DNA of 64,000 nt from Fomitopsis serialis (lineage: Eukaryota; Basidiomycota; Agaricomycetes; Polyporales; Fomitopsidaceae), in assembly GCF_022376445.1 (NCBI RefSeq), contig NW_025955003.1, forward strand, positions 1 to 64,000, read 5' to 3'. A program made the position numbers and the translations under genes. The notes under the pieces are model-generated. The model made no database searches and was not told the DNA's origin. It worked only from the letters and a program-made list of their open reading frames with translations. Numbering within the stretch: the first letter of the stretch is position 1; the number at the start of each line of letters is the position of its first letter. Positions 32,954-43,485 of this stretch are shown one piece after another.

Positions 32954-33280
32954 TTACTTGATCTCCTCACCTGGACGGGCATAACCCGGATGCTTGACCT
33001 GAATCATGTTCATACGATCGGGGTATCTAGCAGGTAATTTCTCCCCCGCCCAGTCCCAGTCGACGACTCGGAGTAGCACGGCCGGCTCAGTCTTCGCCGC
33101 AGTGTCATTGCGCACGAGCACGTTCACGTCGCCATGTACATAACCACGCGTGGTGAGCCCTACGGCGCGCGATTGCAACCCCTCCTCCTCCTCCTCGTGC
33201 TCGTGAAGGCTTCTGAGCCCGTCCCGCACCTTCGCCCGGACAGCGGCCACCGCTGGTCCATTTCTGCTTATTACCAACAC
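32954..33280 (-). pseudogene. Kinase-like C-lobe relic
   Basis: A ~109-codon minus-strand frame preserves only the catalytic end of a fungal kinase-like protein: 'GYVHGDVNVLVRND' (HGDxN catalytic loop) and 'LLRVVDWDWAGEKLPARYPD' (DWDWAG in the DFG position), then 'HPGYARPGEEIK' and a stop. The N-lobe is absent, and upstream frames are low complexity. The family is related to, but not the same subgroup as, the gene at 19376-21423. It could be the last exon of a decayed gene; I see no matching upstream exons. Confidence 0.6.
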
Positions 33281-33394
33281 TCGGCGATTTCACAGTCACG
33301 CTCTTGAAAAACACTAAGTAGTAGTACTGTTTCTGTCATGCGCAACACGACATAAGTATGCCCCGGTACCACTGTATTGCCATGTACACAAGAA

Positions 33395-34540
33395 GTACTA
33401 TACTCGCACAACCAACGTACAACATGAGCAATGAAATCCTCGCGAAGAGGAACGTTGAACAAAAAATTGAGTCGCAGCAGACAAGGAGTAGTCTGAATCG
33501 AGTTGCACATCGACACGAAGCCGAGCAAGTGTGCGCCGCGAAGTGCACTGAAGGACACAACACCATCTGTCTGACAGCATGAAGCTGTCCATGACTCCGT
33601 CTCCCCTCGTACGTCGTGATCCTACAGAAGCCGCAAGGCTGTGATCACAGCAAGGTTGGATTTTGCATGCTATACAACATGCACGACAGAGCACCATCCC
33701 CGCCCATATGCATACGTCAAGGATTGGTGAACGCCATAAACCAACCTCTGCTCAACCGAATGACTCGGTCAACGCACGGCAGCTTCCGCCCAGATATCAA
33801 CGCATGGTCACGACCAAAGCGGATTGTCTGGGGTGGTGCAGGGTGTCGTCATCGTCCAGCTGCGCTCTCGCGCGAGCTGACACTCTTTGGTCTGGAGTGA
33901 AACAGAGGCCTTTCACGGCGCTCCATGCATTCGTAGCTCTGACGCGACGTATGTAGAACCACCAGTTACAGTCATGACTTCACTGGCGGCGCGTTCACAA
34001 TCAGATCCGATGACTTAACACTTCTTGTGCCAGGCCCATACACAGCACGAGGCGATGAATGCCAAGTGCCGACACCTTGGCCAGAGGCCACACTGACAAC
34101 GCGGGCGCCACCGTCGCGCCGTACATGAGCCTTCAGCCCCGTAGGGCCGCCCCTGAGGGGATGACACCCATACACCTAGGACACAAATACCCATCAAGGG
34201 TATTCCATCATGAAGACGGGGCAACGCCGATAGGGAGAACATGGAGGAATCATGTGAACAGATGATAAAAGTGCCCGTACCTGCAACATATCCCAAGTCG
34301 ACACTGCGAGCGTAGAAGGGAGCTCGCCCTTGCAAAGCCTCCGGGCAATCCCGTGAGTCCCGCCTCGCGGTCGGCGCGTTTCTGGTGTGTTGGTGGACGC
34401 TTAGCGTCGCGGGCCAGCTAGGCAGCGTTCTGGGTCAGAGAAGGCGGAAGGACGTGGCTCAGACCTTAGCCCGCTCGCAAGAGAAGACGATGAGTCCTGT
34501 ACGTGGCGAGCGTCGCGGCTTCGAGTCTGCTGCGAGAGAT
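33395..34540 (+). repeat. Dispersed repeat, copy A
   Basis: About 1.15 kb that matches 56193-57336 in the same orientation over most of its length. Shared stretches include AATGAAATCCTCGCGAAGAG (33431 and 56218), GAGTCGCAGCAGACAAGGAG (33468 and 56254), GTGCGCCGCGAAGTGCACTG (33530 and 56319), ACGCCGATAGGGAGAA and GCGAGCGTCGCGGCTTCGAG (34507 and 57303). No ORF is conserved between copies and no terminal repeats are obvious, so it may be a non-coding element, a solo fragment, or an old segmental duplication. Confidence 0.8.
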
Positions 34541-35205
34541 GGTCGTCGAGGGTGAGCAAAGTGGGGAGGGGCAACGCCCGCAAGGGCGAATCTGTTTGTT
34601 CGTGTTTGGAATTAGTGGCATTGGTCGCGAGAGTGGTAGAAGCACTGTATCACAAACATGAGCTCCCTCAGATGCTTTGGTGTCCGCGGATGCAACGGGA
34701 TTGAGAGCCATGAGGCCATAGAAGGTTTTGTTAGGTTACATGGACGAGAATTCCGATTTAATGAGTGTGGCTCATGTGTGTTTCCTCAATCATGGAGTGA
34801 AAGACAAATATCCACACAATGAAACCACTAATGAAACACTCATACGTACTCTCGCAATATATTTGTCACCAATGACCAGGCATGAATGCCTTTGCTTCAG
34901 GTTAGATACACGGTATACTGATAGGCACGAAGACGCGCGAGATGTCTCCGCCACAAACGCGTCGTACGGTCACGTGAGCAACAACAACGCGGTTACCCGT
35001 TCATCTCCATGCGCGTAACAATGTCCGTTCTCTCTCAAACATATCTCCTTTCGATAGGTGAGTTGAGGTATAAATGTACCATGGTCCCTGAATTTAATCG
35101 GGAGTTTCCTAGATTTATTCTGCGCTTAATTCGTGCCCTGAAGTTCAGCTACAGCATAATACACCAATAATCATCCTCAGAGACGCATACATCATTAGCA
35201 CGAGT
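34541..35205. other. No recognisable gene
   Basis: Spacer between repeat copy A and the KDZ-associated relic; short unrelated frames only. It may contain the 5' part of the downstream relic. Confidence 0.5.
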
Positions 35206-36463
35206 ATGGTGGCCAAAGGAACATATAAATCATGTACTAGACCGAGGCGGAAGGGACGCTCTTCAGCACAGAAGGCAGCTGCAGCCAAGGGAGCTCTGGC
35301 TAGTAGAGCTCAGTATCATGGAGACTCAGACTCAGACTCGGCACTGGCGAGAGAGAACATACCTGTAATGGGTCCACAGTCATCTGGGATGGCTATTTTT
35401 TCGGAGTGGAGTGTCAGTGATATAGGTTACTTCCTTGCCAAGTGACAAACAAAACTCACTGTCATGTAGAAAGCTGAGATGGAGGACTTGCCGGCGCATG
35501 ATGGGACTCAGCACTGGCATAAGCTTGCCGAATCGAGGAGACAACTGCACAACAGTCAGCGACGAGAAGCACGTATGAAGAAACGAATGAATGTACTCAA
35601 GGACAAGCTTCGAGTCAAGACAAATCTTCATGCATCTGTTGAGAAGCACAACACCGAGTTAGAGGGCAAGATCGTGCATCTTCAGCAGGAGGGGCACGAA
35701 CTTCGCACGACCCTGGTCGGAACACGCAGCGCAATGGTCGATAAGCTACGTGGTTGTCAAAATACTATTCGAAAGCTTCGCAAACGCAGCGAGCGTGCAC
35801 CCCGTGTTCTCGCGAACGCGATTGAGAGGGCGAAGTCACGGCCAGCGATCTTTCATTTGAAGCGGAAGGGTGTTTACACGCCAGCCGCGCGGTCGCTTGC
35901 GCGCATGTTGGTGCGAGGTGGATGTTCACAGAAGAAGGTCGGAGACGCCATGCAAGGCGTTGCGGGAGCGTTAGATGTTCGACGACACCTGTCACGAACA
36001 TATTCGCCGCGAAGCACGTACCTTCGACAGCAGTGGCCACGAGGCCGAGCGCCGCAGACGTCAAGTCGAGCACGATCTGGCAACTGCTCAGCAGAGATCA
36101 GCAGAGGCCGCGGAGAAGAAGCGCAAGGAAAATGAACGGGAGGCCAAGCTGCGTGCAGTCAAGTTCGTAGTTGACGAGGAGGGCCTGGCGAAATTACGCA
36201 GACCTGACATTGATCAGCAGCTTCAAGTCTATCGGCTCGACGATAAGGAGACCCCCGCACCTTCGTCTTTGCACAAGAAAAAGGTCAAAAAGCCCGAGGC
36301 ATTACTAGAGCTGAGGAAGGCGATTGCGCGTGCAGAGGCCCGCCGTACACTGGCTCTTTCGAATACTGCTACATCTGAGTCAGACAGCATTACAGCGAGT
36401 TTGACACAACGAGCAGGGGAATCCCACATAGACTATGATAATGACTCGGACCTAGATTGTTAG
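35206..36463 (+). pseudogene. Coiled-coil protein of the KDZ-transposon-associated type, relic
   Basis: Exon-like frame 35206-35445 (MVAKGTYKSCTRPRRKGRSS, basic and Ser-rich) is followed by 35479-36135. The latter has a long coiled coil (residues ~15-110) and then 'HLKRKGVYTPAARSLARMLV' with GGCSQKKVGDAMQ. This resembles the 'KKG-YTP-AR-LAR-LV-GC-KVG' block of basidiomycete proteins often found with Kyakuja-Dileera-Zisupton transposons. The expected long central part is missing: after GALDVRR the frame changes, and a C-terminal segment (35975-36463; 'RREARTFDSSGHEAERRRRQ' to the stop) follows at once. I therefore read it as an internally deleted remnant. Family assignment rests on recalled resemblance and is tentative. 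Confidence 0.5.
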
Positions 36464-37311
36464 ACTATAACATACATTTTAGTATAACGTACTCGTAATT
36501 TACTCTGGATAGATGTCTTGCCTGTAGAGCTTGAACGCGATCAGTGCGATGTATACGCCACACCAGCGCCACACGATTGAGGTCTGACCAAGTTTGCAGT
36601 GGCGCGTCGCTGACTAAGCGGCCACGGGCGTCGCAGGGCTTGCCCCTCCCCAAGCAAAGCCGCTGCCAGCACGTCTCGGAATAAATGTGTTGGTGCGTGG
36701 GAATCTGATGTCGCCCTCACGTGAGCAGCGCGACGCGGTCAGCGCTGACCCTGTCGATTCGAGCGAACACTGCTTGCCTCTGCCTGCCATCCTTCTTCCC
36801 AGCGCATCTGCGCCCGCTCACATAGATATGCTTCCCGAAGGCTGGTGTGACGGCGAACCTTATACCTTGAGTTTGATCTAGCATGCTCTGCCAACTACCG
36901 CCAGCGAGCAGAACCGACGCCGTGACACCGCCCACGACCGTCCTTCACAACTTCTTTGCCATCGTAGTTGACTGGACTGGAATAAACGGTAAGGAGCCAC
37001 CGGCCCACAGTCTTTGCATCCTACCACGCACACATGTGCTCTGAAGAGCAGACTTAGTAGTCACTCGCAGTGGTCGTTTGTCACGTCCGTGAAGACTTCG
37101 TGCGCGTCTGGCGAGTCATGCTTTGCCTCTAACGACTAGATATACTCACACGGTTGATGCAAACTTTCTCCAACTGTATCCACGCGTTCGAAGGAGGCGG
37201 CTATAACCGTTTGTCCGTCCCAAGGCGTTTATCGACCTTGTATATTAAGTCCCGGTTCCTCAGCGGGCTCCTTGCCAATGCCTTCGCTGGCTTCAGTACC
37301 CTGCCAACAGG
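36464..37311. promoter_or_regulatory. Upstream region of the P450 gene
   Basis: No gene seen. It holds a ~75-bp block (36655-36730) resembling 57345-57420, including a CTCACGTGAG palindrome. A TATA-like GTATATTAAG lies near 37240, about 70 bp before the P450 ATG. An upstream ATG at 37279 opens a short frame that is out of phase with the P450. Confidence 0.45.
36716..36725. promoter_or_regulatory. E-box palindrome CTCACGTGAG
   Basis: A 10-bp perfect palindrome with a CACGTG core, in the shared context GATGTCGCCCTCACGTGA that recurs at 57403-57418. It could bind bHLH-type factors. The P450 start lies ~590 bp downstream. Function is inferred from sequence only. Confidence 0.35.
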
Positions 37312-37398
37312 ATGGCTGCCGCTGTACTTCTGATCCTATCCCTATGCACCTTCTTGCTCTATAGACTGTTCCGTAGTCGCGAGGTGTCTCTTCCTCCG

Positions 37399-37899
37399 TG
37401 TTGAAGTGAAAGAGGTTTAGAAGGGCTTGTTAGGCCAGTGGAAGTGAAGGACAGTAGAGTGGAGTGAACAGACCTATCCCAGAGGGAAGACTCTGATGCT
37501 AGGCAGGCAGAAGAGAGGAGAGATCGTTATCCATTAGGGGGGAATCACCCTAGTATATATACATGTCTGGGACTGATCACATGCTACATCAGTAAGCAGA
37601 TCAGTAATCACTAAGTCCGAGTTTTAGGGAAATGAGTAAGCCTTAACTCCAGAGATAGGGATATGCATAAGCGTCCATGTGATCAAGGAATGTACTGGAA
37701 GGTCATGGAACATGCCGGAAGGGAGTGGAATGATCCAGAATAAGTCTGGAACAGTGTAGATCGGTCTGGAGCGAGTCACAAGATGAGTCCAGACAGAGTC
37801 CATCAAAAGAATGTATGTAATACTACATCGCAGAACACAAGTCCATATATGTACGTAACTGATAAGATAAGATAACACTGGAAAGTCGGAAGTTCAACA
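37399..37899 (-). repeat. LTR of copia element 1 (3' LTR)
   Basis: 501 bp, plus-strand start TGTTGAAGTG and end GTTCAACA, with imperfect inverted ends. Matches 43486-43986 without differences by eye. Confidence 0.96.
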
Positions 37900-37910
37900 C
37901 TCCCACTTGT

Positions 37911-40139
37911 TCAAGATGTCAAGTATCTCATCATGCCAACTGAAGACCTGAATTTCTCAATTCCACTGAATGGAACATTCTTGGTCAAGGCATCAGCAAG
38001 TTGGTCTTCACTTGCGACGTAGTAGATCTCCATTTCTCCACGTTCGTAGAACTCCCGAATATAGTGATAACGGATTTCTATATGCTTGGTGCGGCGATCC
38101 ACAGCAGGGTTCACCGCAAGGAAAATGTTGCCTTGGTTGTCAAGACAAAGCGGAGTTGGATGAGACATATTATCTCCCAGTTCTTCTCCAAAATGACGTA
38201 GCCAGGCCATCTGACGACAGCAGTCAGAGCTGGCCTTATACTCTGCTTCAGTTGAAGACAAAGATACCGTCGGTTGACGTCTTGACACCCAAGAAACGAC
38301 ACAATTGGCCATAAGGAAAGTAAAGCCACTTGTAGAGTGCCTATCATCGTGATCTTCACCCCAGTCAGAGTCTGAATAGGCAATCAGACCAGAATTCGAG
38401 CCTCCGTCATAACAGAGAGCGAGTTCCTTAGTCCCTTGAAGATATCTTAGGACATAGTAGGCTAACCGCATATGCTCTTTGGATGGGTTTGAAGAATACT
38501 TTGCCAGACGTGTGACCGCGAAAGAAATGTCTGGACGAGTACCGAGCATAGCATACATGATGCTGCCAATAATGCTCTGGTAGCGGGTACGGAAAACCTC
38601 AGATGCTGTGTCTGGATTCTTCTCTAGGTCTGCTCCAGCGGGAAGAGGTGTCCGTGCAGGCTTGCAGTTGGACATCTGAAACCTCTCCAAAACTGACTCA
38701 ATATAGTCTTCCTGATCAACGTAGATGAGACGTGTAGTACGCTCTCGACGTATTCTAAGACCAAGGAATCGCTGAACAGCACCCAGATCTGTCATCTGAT
38801 ACTCTAAGGACAACTTCTGCTTGATGTTGTCGATAAACAATTTCGAGTCACCCATGATGAGCAAGTCGTCGACATACAATATGATTAGGCAGGTGTGTCC
38901 GTCAGAGTCCCGGGAGAAGACATAAATTCCAGCATCCGAATAAGTCCGTTTAAACCCTAAGTCTAGGAGAGACTTGTGGATCTTAGCATTCCATTGACGA
39001 GAAGCTTGCTTTAATCCATAAATTGCCTTCTTGAGAAGACAGACAAAGTTCTCCTTGCCAGGTACAACCCATCCTTCGGGTTGTTCCATGTAGATTTCCT
39101 CGTCAAGGTCACCGTTAAGGAATGCCGTCTTGACATCCATAGACTCTATCTCCCAATCTTCAAGGGCTGCATGTGCCAACAAGTAGCGTACAGATTCAAA
39201 CCGTGCAACCGGAGAGAAAGTCTCAGTATAATCTTGACCCCATACTTGGGTAAATCCCTTTGCGACAACACGTGCTTTATAGCGACCATCGTGCTTAATC
39301 GCATAAACCCAACGGCACTTGACAACCTTCCGGTTTTTAGGCCGTGGAACTAGAACCCAAGTCTTATTGTCCATGAGTGACTTGTACTCAGAACCTTCAG
39401 CAGCGAGCCATTTATCATGGTCGTGAGATTCCATGGCTTCCTTATGACTTTGGGGAAGACCATGGTTTGCTTCCGCCAGCATCCGTATAAATTGAGCAGT
39501 TTCAGCCTCAGGTTGTTGACGGCCTTGACTATCAGTACGACGGTCAATACTTGCTGGTGGCTCGTCACCATAGGCATTGTCTCTATTCCTCTGAGGGTTC
39601 TGTCCAGCACCTTGACGGCGAGGACGCTCATACTGAGGTTGCGGAGGAGCTACTGGATCAGGTTGCTGTTGCGGATTATCTCCCACTGGCTCCTGATGTT
39701 CTTCAGGTTCATGTTCCGGCGGGACAGGAACAGGGATAGGAATATCCTCAAAATCTAAATCCTCTGAGTTGGCATCCTCAGGAGGTTCATCAAACGGCTC
39801 ATCCAGGGATTTCGGATTATTGCCTAAGTCCTTTCGTGCAGGAAATGTCTCTTCATCGAAGGTCACATCACGAGACACAACAATACTTCGAGTAGCCGGG
39901 TTCCAGAAACGATACCCTTTGGAACCAACTTCATAGCCTACAAAGATCATCTCAACAGCCTTCTTGTCGAGCTTCCCAGATCTCTGTTCTTTCTGCACAT
40001 GCACAAATGCCTTGCACCCAAAAATCCTAAAGTATGAAATGTCCGGAATTGTGCCATTCCAGAGAGTAATGGGGCATTGCCAGTTAAGGCGTCGCATAGG
40101 TTGCCGATTATAAATATGAACCGCAGTGTCCACAGCCAA
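37911..40139 (-). CDS. Copia 1 Pol: integrase C-terminus, reverse transcriptase and RNase H
   Basis: 742 codons open without interruption. It begins in the integrase C-terminal region ('ISYFRIFGCKAFVHV'), passes a Pro/Gln/Glu-rich linker, then the copia reverse transcriptase: 'KARVVAKGFTQVWGQDY', 'DVKTAFLNGDLDEEIYMEQP', 'YGLKQASRQW' and catalytic 'LYVDDLL'. RNase H follows with 'YSDSDWGED', 'SLSSTEAEY' and a C-terminal 'HIEIRYHYIRE' typical of Ty1/copia. The first residue is not a start codon in reality: the polyprotein is entered from upstream, and a single-base deletion near 40152 creates the apparent ORF boundary. All catalytic aspartates expected for RT and RNase H are present. Confidence 0.95.
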   Translation of the reverse strand: MAVDTAVHIYNRQPMRRLNWQCPITLWNGTIPDISYFRIFGCKAFVHVQKEQRSGKLDKKAVEMIFVGYEVGSKGYRFWNPATRSIVVSRDVTFDEETFPARKDLGNNPKSLDEPFDEPPEDANSEDLDFEDIPIPVPVPPEHEPEEHQEPVGDNPQQQPDPVAPPQPQYERPRRQGAGQNPQRNRDNAYGDEPPASIDRRTDSQGRQQPEAETAQFIRMLAEANHGLPQSHKEAMESHDHDKWLAAEGSEYKSLMDNKTWVLVPRPKNRKVVKCRWVYAIKHDGRYKARVVAKGFTQVWGQDYTETFSPVARFESVRYLLAHAALEDWEIESMDVKTAFLNGDLDEEIYMEQPEGWVVPGKENFVCLLKKAIYGLKQASRQWNAKIHKSLLDLGFKRTYSDAGIYVFSRDSDGHTCLIILYVDDLLIMGDSKLFIDNIKQKLSLEYQMTDLGAVQRFLGLRIRRERTTRLIYVDQEDYIESVLERFQMSNCKPARTPLPAGADLEKNPDTASEVFRTRYQSIIGSIMYAMLGTRPDISFAVTRLAKYSSNPSKEHMRLAYYVLRYLQGTKELALCYDGGSNSGLIAYSDSDWGEDHDDRHSTSGFTFLMANCVVSWVSRRQPTVSLSSTEAEYKASSDCCRQMAWLRHFGEELGDNMSHPTPLCLDNQGNIFLAVNPAVDRRTKHIEIRYHYIREFYERGEMEIYYVASEDQLADALTKNVPFSGIEKFRSSVGMMRYLTS

Positions 40140-40151
40140 TTGCCAAAACCA

Positions 40152-40762
40152 TGGCTTAGTCCAGCATGATGCAGCATAGACATAGCCTTCTCAACAATGG
40201 TCCGATTCCAGCGCTCAGCTCTCCCATTCTGTTGAGGAGAGTACGGCATTGTGAACTGATGTTCAATACCAAATTTGCGCAAATGTTCGGTAAAGCAGCA
40301 GACGTATATTCCCCCCACGATCCGAGCGTACAGCCTTGATTTTTTCATCTGTTTGGTTCTCAGCCCATGCCTTGAAGTCATCGAACGCTTGGATCGAATC
40401 GTTCTTGTGCTTGAGATATAGGCACGACCAAGACCAGTATAGTCGTCAAGAAAGCTGATGAAATAACGCCATCCACCTATTGCAGTGGTACGCATAGGAC
40501 CGTCCTCATCAGTATGAATGAGCTCAAGGGGCTTTGTAGCACGTTTAGCCGATGGGGGAAATGGAGCGCGATGAGACTTGCCCCACTGACACCCTGCACA
40601 AGGAGAAGAAGTATCCTTGGCACCAATGGAATCCACACCCTTAGTGTGCTTGGGAATCTGACGAATAACATCTTCAGACGAATGTCCGAAGCGTTCATGC
40701 CAGAGACGAAAATTCGACTTGTCTGTAGACTTGCCGATTGCGGTGTCAAAATGTCTAGGTAC
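40152..40762 (-). CDS. Copia 1 integrase core (frameshifted)
   Basis: Integrase zinc-binding HHCC region ('LWHERFGHSSEDVIRQIP' with later 'CAGCQWGK') and the catalytic core ('HTDEDGPM', 'DRGGEYTSA', 'SPQQNGRAERWNRT'). The pieces fall in successive frames because single bases are missing near 40762, 40415, 40313 (a G6 run), 40297 and 40152. Each step is in the same direction, and one added base each restores a continuous integrase. Since the LTRs are identical, I judge most of these steps to be assembly errors rather than decay. Confidence 0.85.
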
Positions 40763-42492
40763 AACATATAGAGATTATTGAAGGGCTTATGGTGTGCCTC
40801 CATGATCATGTTACCACAGACTCGACCTTGCGAAATAGGTTGGTCATAGATGACCATACGACCTCCTCCCTGAACTAGGGTAAAACCTGATTGCTCAATA
40901 ACACCAGTAGAAAATAGGCGACCAGATGCGGCAGGGATGTAAGCAACATTTGTAATAGTTGCTTTAACATGTTTCCCTTCAACGTGCACAACACCTTTGA
41001 TGGTCCCTTCTCCATAAGCTGCAATCTTAGACTTGCCGGCTGTACCAAAAATCATGGGTTCCTCGTAAGGAGTATAGTCCCAAAAATCAGCCATGTCGTT
41101 GGTGATTGTCTTCGACGCACCAGAATCCATAATCCAGTCAGTCATTCTTCCAGAAGCGGAGTGACCCGCAGTATACCAGGAAGCAGTCATAGTATTAGCT
41201 GAAGACGACACGGAGGATTCTACAGTTACAACATTTGTGGAGTCTGAAGTAGTAGCAGCGTTGGAGGAACCAGAACCAGATTGTCCGTTACCATTGCCCT
41301 TGCCCTTATTCTTCCCTTTGCCTTTGCCCTTGTTGTCCTTTTTCCCCTTGCCGCCACCCTTATTTTGGGGGCGCAAATGCGGGTACTTTGTCCAACAATT
41401 CTCACTGCCGTGATTTCCACCGCAGTGACCACAGGGACCCGATGACTTGTGCTTGACCTGGGATGTCTTGGACGCAGACTGTCCCATACCAGACCGGCGG
41501 AGAGATTCTTCGGCAAGAATCTTCGACTGAACAGAGTCGACCTTGAGATCCTTGATGTTCTGCGTCGCCATGAGCGCAGAGATCATCGATTGATAGGATT
41601 CAGGCACCTTCGACAGAAGGAGAAGAGCCTGGGTCGATTCACCGAGAGTTATGCCACCAGCCGTAATCTCCTTAAGCCGAGTAACCAGCTTGTTGATCTG
41701 ATCCTGCAGAGGTTTGGAATCAGACATCTCCGGAGACTTGATCACCGACTGGAAGAGACTCCAGACGAATGCCGTGTCGGGTGTACCAAAGGCTGTCTTA
41801 AGGGCCGCCCACATTTCCTTAGCGGTCTTGAGTTCACCACTAGATCCCTCGAGCAAATGATGCATCGAGCGATCAGTCCGCATAAATAGAACACCCTGAG
41901 CACGGGCATTCTGTTTCTTGTACTCTGTGTCGGTAGTTACTGTTGCAATAACAGCGGGCCAGGCCTCTATGAATATTAAATAACCGCGCATAGCGGCAGA
42001 CCAGTCAGCGTATTGAGACGCTGAAGAGAGCTTAGGGATATTGTCTGGCTTGACGTCACCCATGGTTGCGGATAAGAGGATAAATTCGCCTTGTGTGTCG
42101 GGCGAAGAAGGAGGTTCTGGTGTAAATAACTCGAAGGGTAATTCCTCCGGTTCAGGTGTTTGAGATCTCGACTCAGGGAGCGAGATTAAATGTTCAGGTT
42201 TTGGAGGTGACTCCGAAAATTCGTTGGCGAATAGGAAATTGTCTTGCCAAGCTTCGACAGCGATACCAGCTTTGAAGCCTCGAGGAAAATCACCAGATGG
42301 TGTGTGGTAACGGTTTGGACAATGAGTGTTATCACAGTTCCACCAGGTTTGATCGTCGTCTCTATAATGAGCGTCGCAAACCTCCTCGTAGTCGTATAGA
42401 TGGTAGTGGTTTGAACAATCGTATGAGTCGTCTGACTCTTCGCCTGAAGAGACCTGAGTCTCTGCAAATGTCTCCTCTTGAGACGTTGCCAC
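40762..42492 (-). CDS. Copia 1 Gag and protease
   Basis: The frame contains an acidic N-terminus, a Gag capsid-like region ('PKLSSASQYADWSAAMRGYL', 'KEMWAALKTAFG', 'LLLLSKVPESYQSMISAL'), a zinc knuckle of unusual spacing (CGHCGGNHGSENCW, C-2-C-3-H-4-C rather than C-2-C-4-H-4-C), and a Lys/Gly-rich basic tract. The aspartic protease active site is 'WIMDSGASKTITND'. The first codon of the open frame is GTG, so the true start is probably joined from the upstream ORF by a splice or by another missing base near 42480-42550. Confidence 0.9.
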
Positions 42493-42549
42493 AGTTGTGA
42501 TGCTTCACTGAAAAATATTCCAGGAACAAAGATAAAATTTGTGACGCGA

Positions 42550-43356
42550 CTACAAATACTTGTCTACCCAAGCCAAGTGATTGCCCTTGTGCAAGTCCCC
42601 AACTTCCCTAGTAACCTTAGAAAGGTTCTTGCTAAGCTCCTTGAAGGAGATCTTCCCAATCAGCTCGCAGACAAGCTTGACGTCGTTGAGCGCGTCGTGC
42701 GACCACGAATGACCCTCTGTCTCAAAGTGAGAACAGACCCAATTGAACCGACGTCCAAAAGCGTTGAGGTTGTCGGTGAGTGACCAGCGAACAGTGTCGC
42801 GCAGCTTGTGGGTGAAGAGAGGGTGAAGGCGCTTCTGAACGGCGAAGAGACGCTTCGTGAGGATGGCGGCCTTCTCCGTCTGAGACTTCTTCTTGAAGTC
42901 GGCGTCAAACGGCTTAAGGGCTGTGATAGGAAGGGGAAGAGGTACGCCTTCGATGCGTGCGATAAGGGAAGCCTTGGCAGCTTCTTTGGCGGCGGTTTCA
43001 GCGGCAAGCGTAGCAGCGTACTCCGCACGTCGAGCTTCAAGGAGTGCCCTAGAGTCGTCTGCCTTCAACTGGAGCTCCTCAAGCTGCTGCTCAAGGGTCT
43101 TGCGACAGGACGCCTTCGGGGGACGAGAGGTGTCAGGGCGACGATAGGTGGGACGGCGAGGGCGCGGGGTAGGAGTGAGGATGATATCGATCTGGCGATC
43201 GATGGGTAGATGACCGTATAAACGCTGATGACGCTCAGCAACAGCGCTAGTGTCGGCGTCGCCTACGTCGTATCTCTCACGACGAGACGGTGGAAAAACT
43301 TCGTAATTGCTCTTGCGAGCTACCCTGGAAATGCGCTTGGACAAGGCTTTGGGCAC
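42550..43356 (-). CDS. Extra ORF upstream of Gag in copia 1
   Basis: 268 codons between the 5' LTR and Gag, with no match to a standard copia domain that I can recognise. N-terminus: basic (PKALSKRISRVARKSNYEV). Residues ~80-135 form an Ala/Glu-rich coiled coil ('LEQQLEELQLKADDSRALLE'). The C-terminal half is helical ('TKRLFAVQKRLHPLFTHKLR', 'FNWVCSHFETEGHSW'). No ATG is visible at the start (it begins at a GTG right after a stop), so a splice or missing base upstream is likely. It may be an N-terminal extension of Gag or an acquired accessory ORF; a GTAGAC...TTTTTCAG intron candidate (~42493-42560) could link it to Gag. Confidence 0.6.
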   Translation of the reverse strand: MPKALSKRISRVARKSNYEVFPPSRRERYDVGDADTSAVAERHQRLYGHLPIDRQIDIILTPTPRPRRPTYRRPDTSRPPKASCRKTLEQQLEELQLKADDSRALLEARRAEYAATLAAETAAKEAAKASLIARIEGVPLPLPITALKPFDADFKKKSQTEKAAILTKRLFAVQKRLHPLFTHKLRDTVRWSLTDNLNAFGRRFNWVCSHFETEGHSWSHDALNDVKLVCELIGKISFKELSKNLSKVTREVGDLHKGNHLAWVDKYL

Positions 43357-43471
43357 TTGTCACAGAGCGGCTAAACAGTAGTCCAAATAAGGACAAAATA
43401 TGCCAACTCACTCTTTCAAGAGTTGGGCTTTGGTTGCGCAAAAGGTACAGGTGATATAAACGATCAGAGCG

Positions 43472-43485
43472 CGGGGCTCATAACC
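43472..43485 (-). other. Primer-binding site of copia 1 (half tRNA-iMet)
   Basis: Directly inside the 5' LTR the minus strand reads GGTTATGAGCCCCG. It is complementary to the anticodon loop and 5' stem of fungal initiator tRNA-Met (GGGCUCAUAACC) rather than to a tRNA 3' end. Confidence 0.85.

Noticed and set aside
37279..37370. Upstream ATG as the P450 start
   Set aside because: Out of phase with the anchor and PPGP hinge; the ATG at 37312 gives a proper signal-anchor sequence.
43470..43485. tRNA gene fragment (GGGCTCATAACC)
   Set aside because: It is the primer-binding site of the retroelement; no cloverleaf around it, and the same word occurs at copia 2.
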